64,000 nt of DNA from Candidatus Latescibacterota bacterium (GCA_022819745.1 JAJEGS010000060.1:13817-77816); one strand, 5' to 3'; positions 1-9,259 are shown, counted from the stretch's first letter. The notes: generated by a model not told the origin, from the letters alone. Program-made: numbers and translations.

Positions 1-1
1 C

Positions 2-673
2 GACGAAATCGAGCTGTTGCGCAAGGTAGTGCAGGTCGATCTGGCAGCATATGCCGCGGCAGAAGCGGCGATGGCTCCGGGCGTCAACGAGTTGGAGGTG
101 CTAGCGGCGGCGCAACGGGCAGCGCATCTTGCGGCTGGTGAGAAGGTTTTCCACGACGGCGATTATCAGTGCGGCGAGTTGGGCGGTTTTGCGCGCAATC
201 GCCCGATCGAGGCTGGGGAGATCTACGTCATCGACGCTTGGTCGGTGTACCGCGGGTACTGGGCCGACTTGTGCCGCAGCTTTGCCGTGGGTGAGCCGAC
301 TGAAGTGCAGCACTCCGTATTTGAGCACGTCAAGGGCTTTCACGACCGCGTCGGCGAGTATCTGCGACCGGGCAAGGACGGCAGCGAATGCGCAGTGGCC
401 ATGGACGCCTATATCCGCGAGCATCCCAAGCTGGCCGACGTCGGCTTGATCCACCACGCCGGGCACAACATCGGCCTGCGGGCGCACGAGATGCCCGATC
501 TCAACAAGGAGCGCGGCGGCACCCTGCGCGTGGGCAATGTGGTCTCGGTCGAGCCGGGGGCCTATATCCCCGAGGCGCGGGCAGGGGTGCGATTGGAAAA
601 CATGTACCTGATTACCGAAGACGGCTTGGAGAACTTGTCGCCGTATCCAATGGAGTTGGGGGCGCACTGTTGA
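2..673 (+). CDS. M24 family metallopeptidase (Xaa-Pro aminopeptidase-like), 5' truncated
   Basis: The reading frame is already open at base 2, so the N-terminus lies outside the window; 223 codons are visible. The visible part is a pita-bread catalytic domain. All five expected metal ligands can be placed: Asp in 'VIDAW', Asp in 'WADLCRSF', His in 'HAGHNIGL', Glu in 'SVEPGAY' and Glu in 'VRLENMY'. The family removes N-terminal residues next to proline, or is a creatinase-type hydrolase, using two divalent metals; substrate cannot be told from this fragment. The TTG at 17 is only an internal codon. The stop overlaps the start of the next gene (TTGA at 670-673), indicating translational coupling. 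Confidence 0.88.
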   Translation, partial: DEIELLRKVVQVDLAAYAAAEAAMAPGVNELEVLAAAQRAAHLAAGEKVFHDGDYQCGELGGFARNRPIEAGEIYVIDAWSVYRGYWADLCRSFAVGEPTEVQHSVFEHVKGFHDRVGEYLRPGKDGSECAVAMDAYIREHPKLADVGLIHHAGHNIGLRAHEMPDLNKERGGTLRVGNVVSVEPGAYIPEARAGVRLENMYLITEDGLENLSPYPMELGAHC

Positions 674-1470
674 GCGAGGTGTTTGAATTTGCCGAAGACC
701 TCGCCCGGCGCGCTGGTGTGCTAATCGCCCAAGCGCGGGCGGACCGGGCATTGGATCTGAGCTACAAGGAAGGGACTGAGCTGTTGACGTCGGCCGATTT
801 GCAGGCCGACCAGCTCATCCGCGGCGAGATCGAACAGACTTTCCCCGACCACTGCATCCTCTCCGAAGAGTCCTCGCCCCACCTTACAGACCCGGCGCAA
901 CTTCGCGGCCCCTTGTGGGTCATCGACCCGATTGACGGCACCGTCAACTACGCCTACAACCAGCAGCAAGTAGCCGTGTCCATTGCCTTTGCCGAAGGAG
1001 GCCAAGTGCAGGTCGGCGTGGTGCACTGCCCGTTTGTAGAAGAGAGCTTTACCGCCCGGCGCGGAGCAGGTGCCTATCTCAACGGTCACGCCATCCGAAC
1101 CAGCGAGTGTAGCGAGCTATCCCGCGCCCTGATCGGCACGGGTTTCCCCTACGCCGCCGAGGGCAGAGTGGCGCTGGTGGATCGCTTGCGCCGCGTCCTC
1201 GGACACTGCCGCGACATCCGCCGCGTCGGCTCGGCCGCCATTGATCTCTGCTGGGTGGCAATGGGTCGGCTCGACGGCTTTTACGAGTCGCTCAAGCCTT
1301 GGGACTTGGCGGCCGCGGCCCTGATTGCGCGGGAGGCGGGCGCTCGCGTCGGGCACTTGCAACCCGTGGAAGGCGAGCTGCCGGAAGAATTGGAAGGCCG
1401 CGATTTGGTCGCAGCCGCACCGGGAATCTACGAACAATTGGTCGCGCTGTTGCGCGGGACCCCGTCGTAG
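670..1470 (+). CDS. inositol monophosphatase family protein
   Basis: A 266-residue protein of the FIG/IMPase superfamily, which hydrolyses phosphate monoesters such as inositol phosphate or PAP with Mg2+. The metal-binding signature 'WVIDPIDGTVNY' (around residues 83-94) and the C-terminal 'PWDLAAAALIAREAG' signature are both intact, and the length matches the family. I chose the TTG at 670, which overlaps the upstream TGA; a GTG at 679 is an alternative. The frame is open further upstream to 388, but that part lies inside the peptidase gene and has no family similarity. The exact substrate is unknown. Confidence 0.9.
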   Translation: MSEVFEFAEDLARRAGVLIAQARADRALDLSYKEGTELLTSADLQADQLIRGEIEQTFPDHCILSEESSPHLTDPAQLRGPLWVIDPIDGTVNYAYNQQQVAVSIAFAEGGQVQVGVVHCPFVEESFTARRGAGAYLNGHAIRTSECSELSRALIGTGFPYAAEGRVALVDRLRRVLGHCRDIRRVGSAAIDLCWVAMGRLDGFYESLKPWDLAAAALIAREAGARVGHLQPVEGELPEELEGRDLVAAAPGIYEQLVALLRGTPS

Positions 1471-1510
1471 GGCGACCCTTGTATGTTAAACATCCCCATG
1501 GCGCTCGGAC

Positions 1511-1569
1511 GCACTTCGACAAGCTCAGTGCGCGTTGAGCTATCGTGTGCGCTGAGCCTGTCGAAGCGC
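1511..1569. repeat. imperfect inverted repeat of the 'TTCGACA-RGCTCAG' type
   Basis: The arms 1511-1531 and 1549-1569 share the core CTTCGACARGCTCAG in opposite orientation around a ~17-nt loop and can form a long hairpin. The element lies between the IMPase-like gene and the next gene. Similar 'cttcgacaggctcag' palindromes are known as dispersed intergenic repeats in many GC-rich bacteria, so a REP-like repeat is the first reading; it could also attenuate transcription. Confidence 0.6.
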
Positions 1570-1621
1570 CCCCGAATCGACGCGTCTGTAGAAGCAACTC
1601 TTATATAAGGAGATACAACCC

Positions 1622-2782
1622 ATGAAAATCAGCGACATCAAAGCCTATCCAACTTGGGTCGGCCACCGCAATCAGCTCATCGTCAAAGTCGAGACCGACG
1701 AAGGCATCCACGGCTGGGGCGAGTCGGGACTATCGGGGCGCGAGCTAGCCGTCGTGGGCGCAGTGCGGCACTACCGGGAGTTTTTGCTCGGCCGCGACCC
1801 GCGCGAAATCGGGCGGCTCTGGCAGGAGATGTACCGCGGCCAATACTTTGAAGGCGGGCGGGTGTTGACCGCGGCGATTTCGGCCATCGACATCGCTTTA
1901 CACGACGTGGTGGGCAAGGCCCTTGGCGTACCGGTCTATCAGCTTTTGGGCGGCAAGCAGCGCGAGTGGGTGCCCTGCTTTGCGACGACTGGAGCACCGG
2001 ACCTAGAGACCTTGGTCAAAAACTGCAAGCTGCTGTTGGACAAGGGGTGGGACGTGATTCGCACGGGGATGGCCCAGCGCAAACAGTACGACGACGAACT
2101 GCTGTTCGAACCGCGCGAGTCCATCGGCATCACCGCGGCTTGGCTGACTGAAGTGCGCCGTGAAATTGGTCCCGACCCGGTCTTAGGCATTGACTACCAC
2201 CATCGGCTGACGGTCGCCGAGAGCGCGTCATTCTGCCAGAAGATGCCGCCGGGGACGCTCGATTTTCTCGAAGAACCCATCCGCGACGAGTGCCCCGAAG
2301 CCTATGAATCGCTCCGCACCATGACCGACGTACCGTTTGCCATCGGCGAGGAATTTGCCAGCAAGTGGCAGTTTTTGCCCTATCTCGAACGGGGCATCAC
2401 GCAGTTTGCGCGGATCGACGTGTGCAATGTCGGCGGGCTGACCGAGTCGATGAAGGTGGCGAGCTTGGCCGAATCCCACTACATCGACCTAATGCCCCAC
2501 AACCCGCTGGGGCCGATCTGCACCGCTGCGACCGTGCATCTAGCGGCGGCCGTGCCCAACTTCGCGTGGCTTGAACATCGCGTGACGCCGACGGAAGCGG
2601 GAAAATTCATGGACGAAGATTTGTTTCCGATGCAGTGCGAATTGGTAGGATCGATGTTGAAGGTGCCCGAGGGGCCGGGGCTGGGCGTGGAGTTCAACGA
2701 AGAGCTGGCCAGGGAGCAAGAGTTCAAGTTTTGGGAAGCGCCGCATTTGCGGCGGCGGGATGGGTCGCATACGAACTGGTAG
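1622..2782 (+). CDS. enolase superfamily sugar-acid dehydratase (galactonate dehydratase-like)
   Basis: A 386-residue protein of the mandelate racemase/muconate lactonizing enzyme family. These enzymes abstract a proton alpha to a carboxylate; acid-sugar dehydratases then lose water to give a 2-keto-3-deoxy acid. Visible active-site residues match the D-galactonate dehydratase pattern: Asp191-x-His193 ('IDYHH'), Glu217 ('FLEEP'), Glu243 ('IGEEF') and His293 ('PHNPLGP'). The N-terminal capping domain (about 1-120) includes 'GWGESG'. The ATG is preceded by AAGGAG eight bases upstream. The substrate is inferred to be a hexonate or related acid sugar; assignment to one sugar is not possible from sequence alone. 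Confidence 0.88.
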   Translation: MKISDIKAYPTWVGHRNQLIVKVETDEGIHGWGESGLSGRELAVVGAVRHYREFLLGRDPREIGRLWQEMYRGQYFEGGRVLTAAISAIDIALHDVVGKALGVPVYQLLGGKQREWVPCFATTGAPDLETLVKNCKLLLDKGWDVIRTGMAQRKQYDDELLFEPRESIGITAAWLTEVRREIGPDPVLGIDYHHRLTVAESASFCQKMPPGTLDFLEEPIRDECPEAYESLRTMTDVPFAIGEEFASKWQFLPYLERGITQFARIDVCNVGGLTESMKVASLAESHYIDLMPHNPLGPICTAATVHLAAAVPNFAWLEHRVTPTEAGKFMDEDLFPMQCELVGSMLKVPEGPGLGVEFNEELAREQEFKFWEAPHLRRRDGSHTNW

Positions 2783-2819
2783 TGGCTATTTTGAACGTTC
2801 CTCCAAATTAGTCGGACTT

Positions 2820-2839
2820 TTTTGGAGTTTACTCCAAAA
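2820..2839. terminator. hairpin between convergent genes
   Basis: TTTTGGAGT (2820-2828) and ACTCCAAAA (2831-2839) are perfect inverted copies, with T and A runs on either side. It sits between two convergent genes ending at 2782 and 2856, so it could terminate transcription in both directions. Confidence 0.55.
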
Positions 2840-2855
2840 TGGTCAAGCCGCACGC

Positions 2856-3503
2856 CTAGGTACAGAGCAGTCGAGGTAACGCTGAAATATCGTCGATAAC
2901 TGCAACTTTGGGAACTTCGTCAAATTCACTTTTGCTTGTCGCACCTGATAGTACCGCAATAAAGGGCACCTTGGCCCGTTCGGCCGTTAGCGCATCAATC
3001 GTACTGTCGCCGACGTAAAGCACGTCATTGGCATCCATTTGCATTCTAGCGATAGAGGCTATCAAACCGCCGGGATGTGGTTTGTGTTCGGCAACATCTT
3101 CTCCGCCGATGATGACGCCAAAGCGATCAGATAGCTCTTCTCTTGCTAGAATCTCCTCGATTCTATAGCGAAACTTCGTTGACACGATCCCCAATGCAAA
3201 ACCCATTTCGAGCAACCGCTCCGTTGTTGCGGGAACGCTAGCAAACATGGACGTTAAATCTACCATAACCTGATCAGCTCGTTTTACAAAGTTGCTTATA
3301 AACAAACTGACGTTCTGATTGTCGGTTTGCCCAGTCAAACGTATAAAGGTGTTCTCTAAAGACATACCGATAGTTCGCTTGATTCGCTCGTCATCGGCTC
3401 GGGGCAGATTCAACTTCTCCAGCGCAAAATTGACACACTCAATGATGCCTTTTGTTGAATCTGCTAGTGTAAGGTCGAAATCAAAAATGATCGCCCGAGC
3501 CAT
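2856..3503 (-). CDS. HAD family hydrolase (phosphoglycolate phosphatase-like)
   Basis: A 215-residue haloacid-dehalogenase-type phosphatase. Motif I is 'DFDLTLADS' near the N-terminus (nucleophile and general-acid Asp); motif II is the Ser/Thr in 'GIVSTKFR'; motif III Lys is in 'AEHKPHP'; motif IV is 'YVGDSTIDA'. A helical cap lies between motifs I and II, as in phosphoglycolate phosphatase and PpaX. I chose the ATG at 3503 because motif I then starts at residue 8, normal for the family; a GTG at 3545 would add 14 residues. The gene is visibly more AT-rich than its neighbours, which may mean transfer. Substrate unknown. Confidence 0.85.
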   Translation of the reverse strand: MARAIIFDFDLTLADSTKGIIECVNFALEKLNLPRADDERIKRTIGMSLENTFIRLTGQTDNQNVSLFISNFVKRADQVMVDLTSMFASVPATTERLLEMGFALGIVSTKFRYRIEEILAREELSDRFGVIIGGEDVAEHKPHPGGLIASIARMQMDANDVLYVGDSTIDALTAERAKVPFIAVLSGATSKSEFDEVPKVAVIDDISALPRLLCT

Positions 3504-3556
3504 AGCTTGCCGTGCGAATCCCTTTCTCAATGTGGTGCGATGCACCTGTTACCAAC

Positions 3557-3601
3557 GGTAGGGCGTACAACGCGGGCCAATATAGCGTCGCACGCCCTAC
3601 C
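3557..3601. repeat. 10-bp perfect inverted repeat
   Basis: GGTAGGGCGT (3557-3566) and ACGCCCTACC (3592-3601) are perfect inverted copies around a 25-nt loop, directly downstream of the lactonase-fold gene on the minus strand. It is either a transcription terminator stem or a small palindromic repeat; there is no clear T run. Confidence 0.45.
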
Positions 3602-3609
3602 ATCTATCC

Positions 3610-4764
3610 CTAAAAAACCGGAATGAACTTGTGGCACACGGGCGAGACGACTTCGGCCTTGTGGCCGGTGGGCGTGAGTTTGCCGGTGTCTGAATCGACG
3701 CGAAAGGTGAAGATGTCGTCGGTGCTGTGATTGCCGGCGATTAGGTAGGTGCCCGTGGGGGCGAGGCCGAAGTTGCGCGGGTTGGCACCGCCGGTCGGCA
3801 CGATCTCGACGAGTGCAAGCTGGCCGTTGTCTTGGTCGATGGCATAGACGGCAATGGAGTCGTGGCCGCGATTGGACCCATAGAGGAAGCGGCCGTTGGG
3901 ATGGACGTGGATGTCGGCGGTGTGGCTGACCTCTGCATAGCCGTCGGGCAGCGTCGAGATGGTCTGGATGGTGGTGAGCGTACCGGCGTCAGCGTCGTAG
4001 TCGAACGCCGTGATGGTGTTGCTCAATTCGTTGATGACGTACGCCTGCTGACCGTTGGGGTGAAAGGCGAGGTGGCGCGGGCCGCTGCCGGGGGCGATTT
4101 CCGCGGGCGTCTGCGCGACCAGCTTGCCATTTTCGTGGTCAATCGCATAGATGAGCACCTTGTCGATGCCCAAGTCTGGGGCAAAGGCGTGTTTGTTGTT
4201 GGGGGCAACCATAATCGAATGGGCGTGCGGTCCCTCTTGGCGTCTTGGGTTGACCGAAGAACCCTCGTGTTGGACGAAATCCGTAGCCGGGCCGAGCGAG
4301 CCATCTTCCCGGACCGGCAGGATGGCGACACTGCCGCCGCCGTAGTTGGCGGCTAGCGCGTACTTACCAGCGCGGTCAATGCTGATGTGGCAGGGGCCGG
4401 GGCCAACGGTCGATTCGGTGTTGATGTGGGTGAGCGCTCCGCTCTGTTGGTCAATGGCAAAGGCCGCAACCGCGCCGCCGGGCCGATCGCCGACCGCACT
4501 GGTCTCGCCGATGGCGTAGAGGAAACGGCGATTGGGCGCAATGTCGAGGAAGGAAGGGTTGTCTATGCCGCCAATGCTACTTTGATAGGCGAGCGCACCG
4601 GTAGCCATGTCGAGGCGATAGACGTAAATGCCATCCTCGTCGCCGCTGGAATAGGTGCCGATATAGACGAGATAATCGCTCATAGTAGTACTCCTTTGGG
4701 TTGTGAAGGCGATGGAAGGGAGAAAGAGAAGCACAAATAACAAGGCATTCGTTACAAACCGCAT
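3610..4764 (-). CDS. lactonase family seven-bladed beta-propeller protein
   Basis: The body, from 'SDYLVYIGTYSSGDEDGIYVY' onward, is typical of the YbhE/Pgl lactonase family, including 'NPSFLDIAPNRRFLYA', 'GPCHISID', 'GSGPRHLAFHPNG' and 'NPRNFGLAPTG'. Characterised relatives hydrolyse 6-phosphogluconolactone; many environmental paralogues act on other lactones. Two starts compete. The ATG at 4764 gives 384 residues and begins with a signal-peptide-like segment (MRFVTNALLFVLLFLPSIAF). The ATG at 4683 gives 357 residues, has AAAGGAG ideally placed upstream, and would be cytoplasmic. I annotate the longer form because the extension is a well-formed signal peptide, but the choice is uncertain. 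Confidence 0.82.
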   Translation of the reverse strand: MRFVTNALLFVLLFLPSIAFTTQRSTTMSDYLVYIGTYSSGDEDGIYVYRLDMATGALAYQSSIGGIDNPSFLDIAPNRRFLYAIGETSAVGDRPGGAVAAFAIDQQSGALTHINTESTVGPGPCHISIDRAGKYALAANYGGGSVAILPVREDGSLGPATDFVQHEGSSVNPRRQEGPHAHSIMVAPNNKHAFAPDLGIDKVLIYAIDHENGKLVAQTPAEIAPGSGPRHLAFHPNGQQAYVINELSNTITAFDYDADAGTLTTIQTISTLPDGYAEVSHTADIHVHPNGRFLYGSNRGHDSIAVYAIDQDNGQLALVEIVPTGGANPRNFGLAPTGTYLIAGNHSTDDIFTFRVDSDTGKLTPTGHKAEVVSPVCHKFIPVF

Positions 4765-4845
4765 CGTTCCACCAAAACACTGTTGAAATTTCGCAACCGA
4801 CAGACCTAATCCCATAAATCTTGTTAGTCTCCTTAATTTTAGTCC

Positions 4846-7191
4846 CTAATAGACAACCGAGATCAAACCCGCGTGCGTCCCCGGCCCCGACTCGGCTCCC
4901 AAATCGAGGTGGTAGAGATAAATGCCCGGCGCAACTAAGGCTCCCGCCTCGTCGCGGCCCGTCCAAGTGAAGCGATGGCCCGTTGTGGTCGGCGTGGATT
5001 CGACCGCAGCGACTTGGCGGCCCGCTAGATCATAAAGCGCGAGCGTGGGGGTCGCTGCGTCTAACTTAAAAACCACAAAGCGCATGTCGAGCGCGTCGTT
5101 GACCCCGTCGCCGTTGGGCGTGATCACGGGTGAGGCCAGTTCCAGTGCGTCGATGAGTTGGCCGTACTCGGCTAGCTCGGGTAGCATTACTACCTGAGAG
5201 CGGCGCTCGGCTGGCTCGACCGACTGCCAGAGGCCGGGCCGCTCGCTCAACCCGAGATCGAGGGGAAAAACCGTGGCATTGTGCAAAACCCGCGTCGTGA
5301 AACCCACCCGAATCGAGTCCTCGGTCACGATGTGCGGCAAGGCGACCAACAGCGAGTCGCCCTGCTGCTCGACGCGGGCAGGTTCGACCGACGCGGAGCC
5401 GATGAGTAGTTCGAGATCCTCGGCGTCGATCCGACCCGGCACGGTAAAGCGCAATAGGTCGAAACCCGAGTCCTCAGCCTCTATCTGCGGCCACAGCGTA
5501 TAGGTGAAACGGGTGTCCTCGTTGGGGATGGCTTGGCGCGGCTCAATGCGGCCCACCGCACCCTGCAACAGCGCGTCCTCAAACTCGACCGAGAGCGAAT
5601 GGACCACCGGTGCCACGCTGGGGTCATCGGTGGAGAGGATCATCTCCAGCAGGATGAAGCGGCGCGGGCTTTCCGACTGAAATGCTTCGCCCGGGAACTG
5701 ATAGACATTGCTCCACTCGCCCCAATCCTCGCCCACCACGAGCGTCGTATCGACTGGGCCGCGCAGCACCTTGGGCGAACTATTCCACTTATCCTCGGTG
5801 ACCTGTTCGCCGATCTTGTTGTAAAACGTAAAGACCGGCTCTAGCGAATTGCCCGAGCGCGAGCGCAGTTGCAGGCGAGTGCCCGCGGCCAACTCGGCAT
5901 CCCAAGAGAGGTTTTTGATGACTTTTGGACGCCCGTCGCCCGAGGTTTGTCCTAAATCGATGAAATCCGAGTGCAATACTATTTCGGCGGGATAGCCCGG
6001 CGAGAAGAGCATGAACTCAGCCCATTTGACGATGCCCCAGCCGGTGTCTCTGATGCCGTGCCAGAAGAAGTAGCGCATCTTGCGCGGCTTGAACATATAG
6101 CGAATGTAGAGCAGGCGGTCGGCGTTGGGATTGATGTGGGTCAGGAGCTCTGTATAGTCAAATGCATCGGGCACGGGCAGATTGGAACTGAGGCTGCGGG
6201 TGCCGTCTGAATAGAGCACGGTATGGCCCGGGCCGGTGCCGTTGATCGAGAAGCCCACCAAGCCTTCGTCGGGCCGAAAGGAATAGAGAAAGAATTCATC
6301 GACGAAGAACACCGCCCCCAAATCCACTCCGAACCACACCCCACCCTCCTTCCAGCCGAGGCTGCCATACGAAGAGCCGATTAGGTTGTTGGTGTTCATG
6401 TCGGCGTCGAATAGATTTTGCGGATCGACTGAGTTGACTCCGTTGACAAAGCGGCCCCGCTGCATGGTGCCAATGCTGATGTTGTCGCCAATGCCGCGGA
6501 CCTCGATCTCGGCCAAGGCCGCGTCCGAAGTCTTTTCTTCCGCCTCAATGCGAATGCGCTGGATCACCCGATAGTTGTTCTTGGCCACCGGGTCGATAGC
6601 CAAGCCCTCGTCGAGCTGAAATACGCTATCGCGGGCAGTGAACCCGAGGGGGATGACGATCTCGCTGGCCGAGTTGGGCCGGGTCGTGCGAAAGAGCGGC
6701 TCCAGCAGCACCAAGTCGTCTTGCACTGAGATGCGGGTCCCCGGGCTACCGTACACAGTAAACTGGCGGAAGGGCCGCGCGCCCTCCTCATCGGGAAAAG
6801 TGAGGCGTATCTCCCGGGCCAACACGGCGCGACCCAAGTCGATTTCAATGGCCCAGTCCTCGACGGCATCCACCGGATCTGGACGCCAAAAGGTCTGGAG
6901 ATCCCCGTCGATGATGTAGTCTGCATCAGCAGGATTGGAAACCGCCTCCCAGATGCCGCCCGTAGTTCGCCCGCGGCTTTTGCTCTCATAGGAGAAGAGA
7001 TGGGCATCGGCGACTGCATTGATGTCCTTGCGGAACTTGACGAGCTGTAGCTGGCCATTCTCGCCCACCTCAGTTAGGCCAAGGGGCACCTGCCAAGTCG
7101 CCCAAGCATCTTGCCCTTGAAAGGTCAGGGTTTCACCGCTGGCGGCCATGGTGGTAAAAGCGACGCAGACGAGCGACAAAAGAAATCTCAT
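4846..7191 (-). CDS. secreted protein with FlgD-like / gliding-type C-terminal domain
   Basis: A 781-residue exported protein starting with a signal peptide (MRFLLSLVCVAFTTMAASGE). The middle contains two discoidin-like stretches, each with a 'W.IEIDLG' or 'WFGVDLG' strand typical of F5/8 type C carbohydrate-binding folds. The C-terminus has 'SPVITPNGDGVNDALDMRF' followed by 'LALYDLAGRQVA' and 'APGIYLYHLDL', the Ig-like fold used as a sorting or anchoring module in FCB-group bacteria. It lies 10 bp from a paralogue of similar architecture (7202-9259), downstream of a PhyH gene, apparently in one transcription unit. No catalytic domain is recognised; a surface-bound carbohydrate-binding role is inferred. 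Confidence 0.78.
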   Translation of the reverse strand: MRFLLSLVCVAFTTMAASGETLTFQGQDAWATWQVPLGLTEVGENGQLQLVKFRKDINAVADAHLFSYESKSRGRTTGGIWEAVSNPADADYIIDGDLQTFWRPDPVDAVEDWAIEIDLGRAVLAREIRLTFPDEEGARPFRQFTVYGSPGTRISVQDDLVLLEPLFRTTRPNSASEIVIPLGFTARDSVFQLDEGLAIDPVAKNNYRVIQRIRIEAEEKTSDAALAEIEVRGIGDNISIGTMQRGRFVNGVNSVDPQNLFDADMNTNNLIGSSYGSLGWKEGGVWFGVDLGAVFFVDEFFLYSFRPDEGLVGFSINGTGPGHTVLYSDGTRSLSSNLPVPDAFDYTELLTHINPNADRLLYIRYMFKPRKMRYFFWHGIRDTGWGIVKWAEFMLFSPGYPAEIVLHSDFIDLGQTSGDGRPKVIKNLSWDAELAAGTRLQLRSRSGNSLEPVFTFYNKIGEQVTEDKWNSSPKVLRGPVDTTLVVGEDWGEWSNVYQFPGEAFQSESPRRFILLEMILSTDDPSVAPVVHSLSVEFEDALLQGAVGRIEPRQAIPNEDTRFTYTLWPQIEAEDSGFDLLRFTVPGRIDAEDLELLIGSASVEPARVEQQGDSLLVALPHIVTEDSIRVGFTTRVLHNATVFPLDLGLSERPGLWQSVEPAERRSQVVMLPELAEYGQLIDALELASPVITPNGDGVNDALDMRFVVFKLDAATPTLALYDLAGRQVAAVESTPTTTGHRFTWTGRDEAGALVAPGIYLYHLDLGAESGPGTHAGLISVVY

Positions 7192-7201
7192 CGTGCCCCC
7201 T

Positions 7202-9259
7202 TCAGTACGCTATGCCCACGGGGCGGAGCACGGCGGCAGCGCGGCGCTCGGATTGCAGGGTTACGGAGATTAGGTACACGCCCGGAGGCAGGGCAGCGCC
7301 CTGTGCGTCGCGTCCATCCCAGCGGGCCATTTGCGGACCGGCCGTTTGCGAGCCTTGGGGCACGGTCGCCACGTGGCGACCGTCGAGTGTATAGATCACC
7401 AGTTCGACGGGTACTTGTTCCGGCAGACCATAGAGGGCATAGGCCACGCGGAGTTCGTCGTGAACGCCGTCGCCATTGGGCGTCAACACGGGCGTTGAAA
7501 AGCGCAAGTTCTGCAGCAAGGCGGGTTGTTGCTCCGAAGCGCTGAGGACGCGGAGGCTATTGGTGGAGAGCAGTTCGCTGGCGTCGCCAGAGATGATGGG
7601 TTGGGGCAAGGTCTCGGCCTCTGAATCGGTGACAGTGCCCAAGAACGTGGTGGCTAATTCAAAAACTTCCGCGGCAAAGACGATGCGCAACGGCGCGTTG
7701 TTGGCGCGGGTAACGCGCTCGGGCAGGAGTACTGTCAGTCCGTCATCTTCTTCGCGGACGGCGGCCGGGTCAGTCGCTTGGCCGCCGATGAGCAACTCTT
7801 TGAACGCGGGCTGGGCACCCGTTTGGATGCGCACTTGGTCGAAGCCGCGCTGATTCCCTCCTGAGAAGGAAGCCGACAGGTCGTACGCAAACTCGACCAT
7901 TTCGCCCAAGGCCACCTCGCCGAATCCGTGCGCGGGCCGCGGATCAGCGAGCGGAGCCACTTCGCCGAGGACGCGCGCCGCCAACAGCGGTGCCCGCTCG
8001 ACCCACAGTGAATCCAAGCGCACAAAATCCGCAAAGCGGGTGCTGTGCAAGGTAATGAGCACCTGTATGAAGGAGCCGCTGTCGAGGTTGAGCGGCAGGC
8101 CCGACTGGGTCGTAGGCGTTGACCAGAAGGTCCAGTTGTCGCGGTCGTAGGTAATTGCGGCCCGCATTCCAGGACGGGGGCTGCGCTGGACGAAATCACA
8201 GGAGGCGCACGTGCGGCCAAACCCAGTGCGGAGATCGTTCTCGTAGCGGGCGCGGGAGACGACCTTTTCCTTGCCGGTGACCGTGTACTCGTGATAGATG
8301 TTCGGATCGTCGTCGCGACCCGTGCGAATCTCGACCTCGGCAAAGGCCCGTGCATCGGGTACCTCAACGGCTTCGCCAGCGACAAAGCGCATCGGCGTGG
8401 CGGTAAAGAACAGCCGGCCAAAGTTTTGCTCGGCCCCGAGGTCAATGATCTTGGAGCGGTACGTAGCCCGCTTGGGAAAGCCCTCGCCATAGATCTCAAA
8501 CTCGCTGATGGTACCTAAGAGCGAGCGAGCTTGATTGCCTTGGCCGCCAGATGAGCCGCTAACTCGGTTCCGGCTCAAGGCCGTCTCGTCGATGATGGAG
8601 AATTTGCGGGCCCAGCGGAAGAAGCGCACGTATTGCTGGTCGAAACCAATGCGCACGTCATGCGCAAAATTTTGCGTCGGCTCGGCGACGATCCTCGCGA
8701 GGGGCAGCGGGCCCTTGATGGCGAAAATCTCGCTGTTTTCCTCTTGGATCGAGATTTGGAAGGCCGGGGTCGAGTCCGTGCGCAGCGGCGTGCCGTCTGA
8801 GCGGAAACCGCCCGAAGGAGTGTGGAAGCCAAAGGTGTGCGCCGGCATGGGCACGGCCAAGTCGATGGTGAAAAACTGCTTGCCAATGCCCTCGGCCTTG
8901 GAGGAATTGTACGTGGTGCTGTCGGCATCGATGAGTGCAACGCCGTTTTCGGTTGGGTCGCCGTTGCCTTCGTTCCACTTCCAGATGCGGGGCCGCTCGC
9001 CGTCGATATAGCCTAATTCTTTGGGCTGGCGAAAGGTGGTCCAGTTGTCGAGCAGGGAAATAATGTTGACGCCCGGCTCGACGCGCACCGGCTGGATGGC
9101 ACCAGGGACGCGCTCAAAGTCAATCATAATGCTGACCGTGTCTTGGCCGGCCCAAGGCTGGCTGCCGCCGAGTTGCCAAGTCGTCACTTCAGCCTTTAGG
9201 ACGGTCGGAGCCAGAAACCCAATACCAAGGATGAGAGCGAAGCTGCGGGTGCTCAGCAT
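7202..9259 (-). CDS. secreted protein with gliding-type C-terminal domain, paralogue of the next gene
   Basis: A 685-residue exported protein. I chose the ATG at 9259 because AGGAGG lies seven bases upstream and it begins directly with a signal peptide (MLSTRSFALILGIGFLAPTV). The C-terminus carries 'STPVLTPNGDGVHDELRV', 'LVIYTLDGRHVA' and 'PPGVYLISVTL', the same module as in the neighbour. The central region is beta-rich and includes 'CASCDF', a possible Cys pair. Only 10 bp separate it from the PhyH stop upstream and 10 bp from the gene downstream, so the three are likely co-transcribed. No enzymatic signature seen. Confidence 0.78.
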   Translation of the reverse strand: MLSTRSFALILGIGFLAPTVLKAEVTTWQLGGSQPWAGQDTVSIMIDFERVPGAIQPVRVEPGVNIISLLDNWTTFRQPKELGYIDGERPRIWKWNEGNGDPTENGVALIDADSTTYNSSKAEGIGKQFFTIDLAVPMPAHTFGFHTPSGGFRSDGTPLRTDSTPAFQISIQEENSEIFAIKGPLPLARIVAEPTQNFAHDVRIGFDQQYVRFFRWARKFSIIDETALSRNRVSGSSGGQGNQARSLLGTISEFEIYGEGFPKRATYRSKIIDLGAEQNFGRLFFTATPMRFVAGEAVEVPDARAFAEVEIRTGRDDDPNIYHEYTVTGKEKVVSRARYENDLRTGFGRTCASCDFVQRSPRPGMRAAITYDRDNWTFWSTPTTQSGLPLNLDSGSFIQVLITLHSTRFADFVRLDSLWVERAPLLAARVLGEVAPLADPRPAHGFGEVALGEMVEFAYDLSASFSGGNQRGFDQVRIQTGAQPAFKELLIGGQATDPAAVREEDDGLTVLLPERVTRANNAPLRIVFAAEVFELATTFLGTVTDSEAETLPQPIISGDASELLSTNSLRVLSASEQQPALLQNLRFSTPVLTPNGDGVHDELRVAYALYGLPEQVPVELVIYTLDGRHVATVPQGSQTAGPQMARWDGRDAQGAALPPGVYLISVTLQSERRAAAVLRPVGIAY

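Noticed and set aside
388..669. N-terminal extension of the inositol-monophosphatase-like frame
   Set aside because: It lies inside the M24 peptidase gene in another frame and has no family similarity; the start at 670 gives the normal length.
3832..4356. 174-codon plus-strand frame opposite the lactonase-fold gene
   Set aside because: Glycine/valine-rich mirror of a conserved propeller gene.
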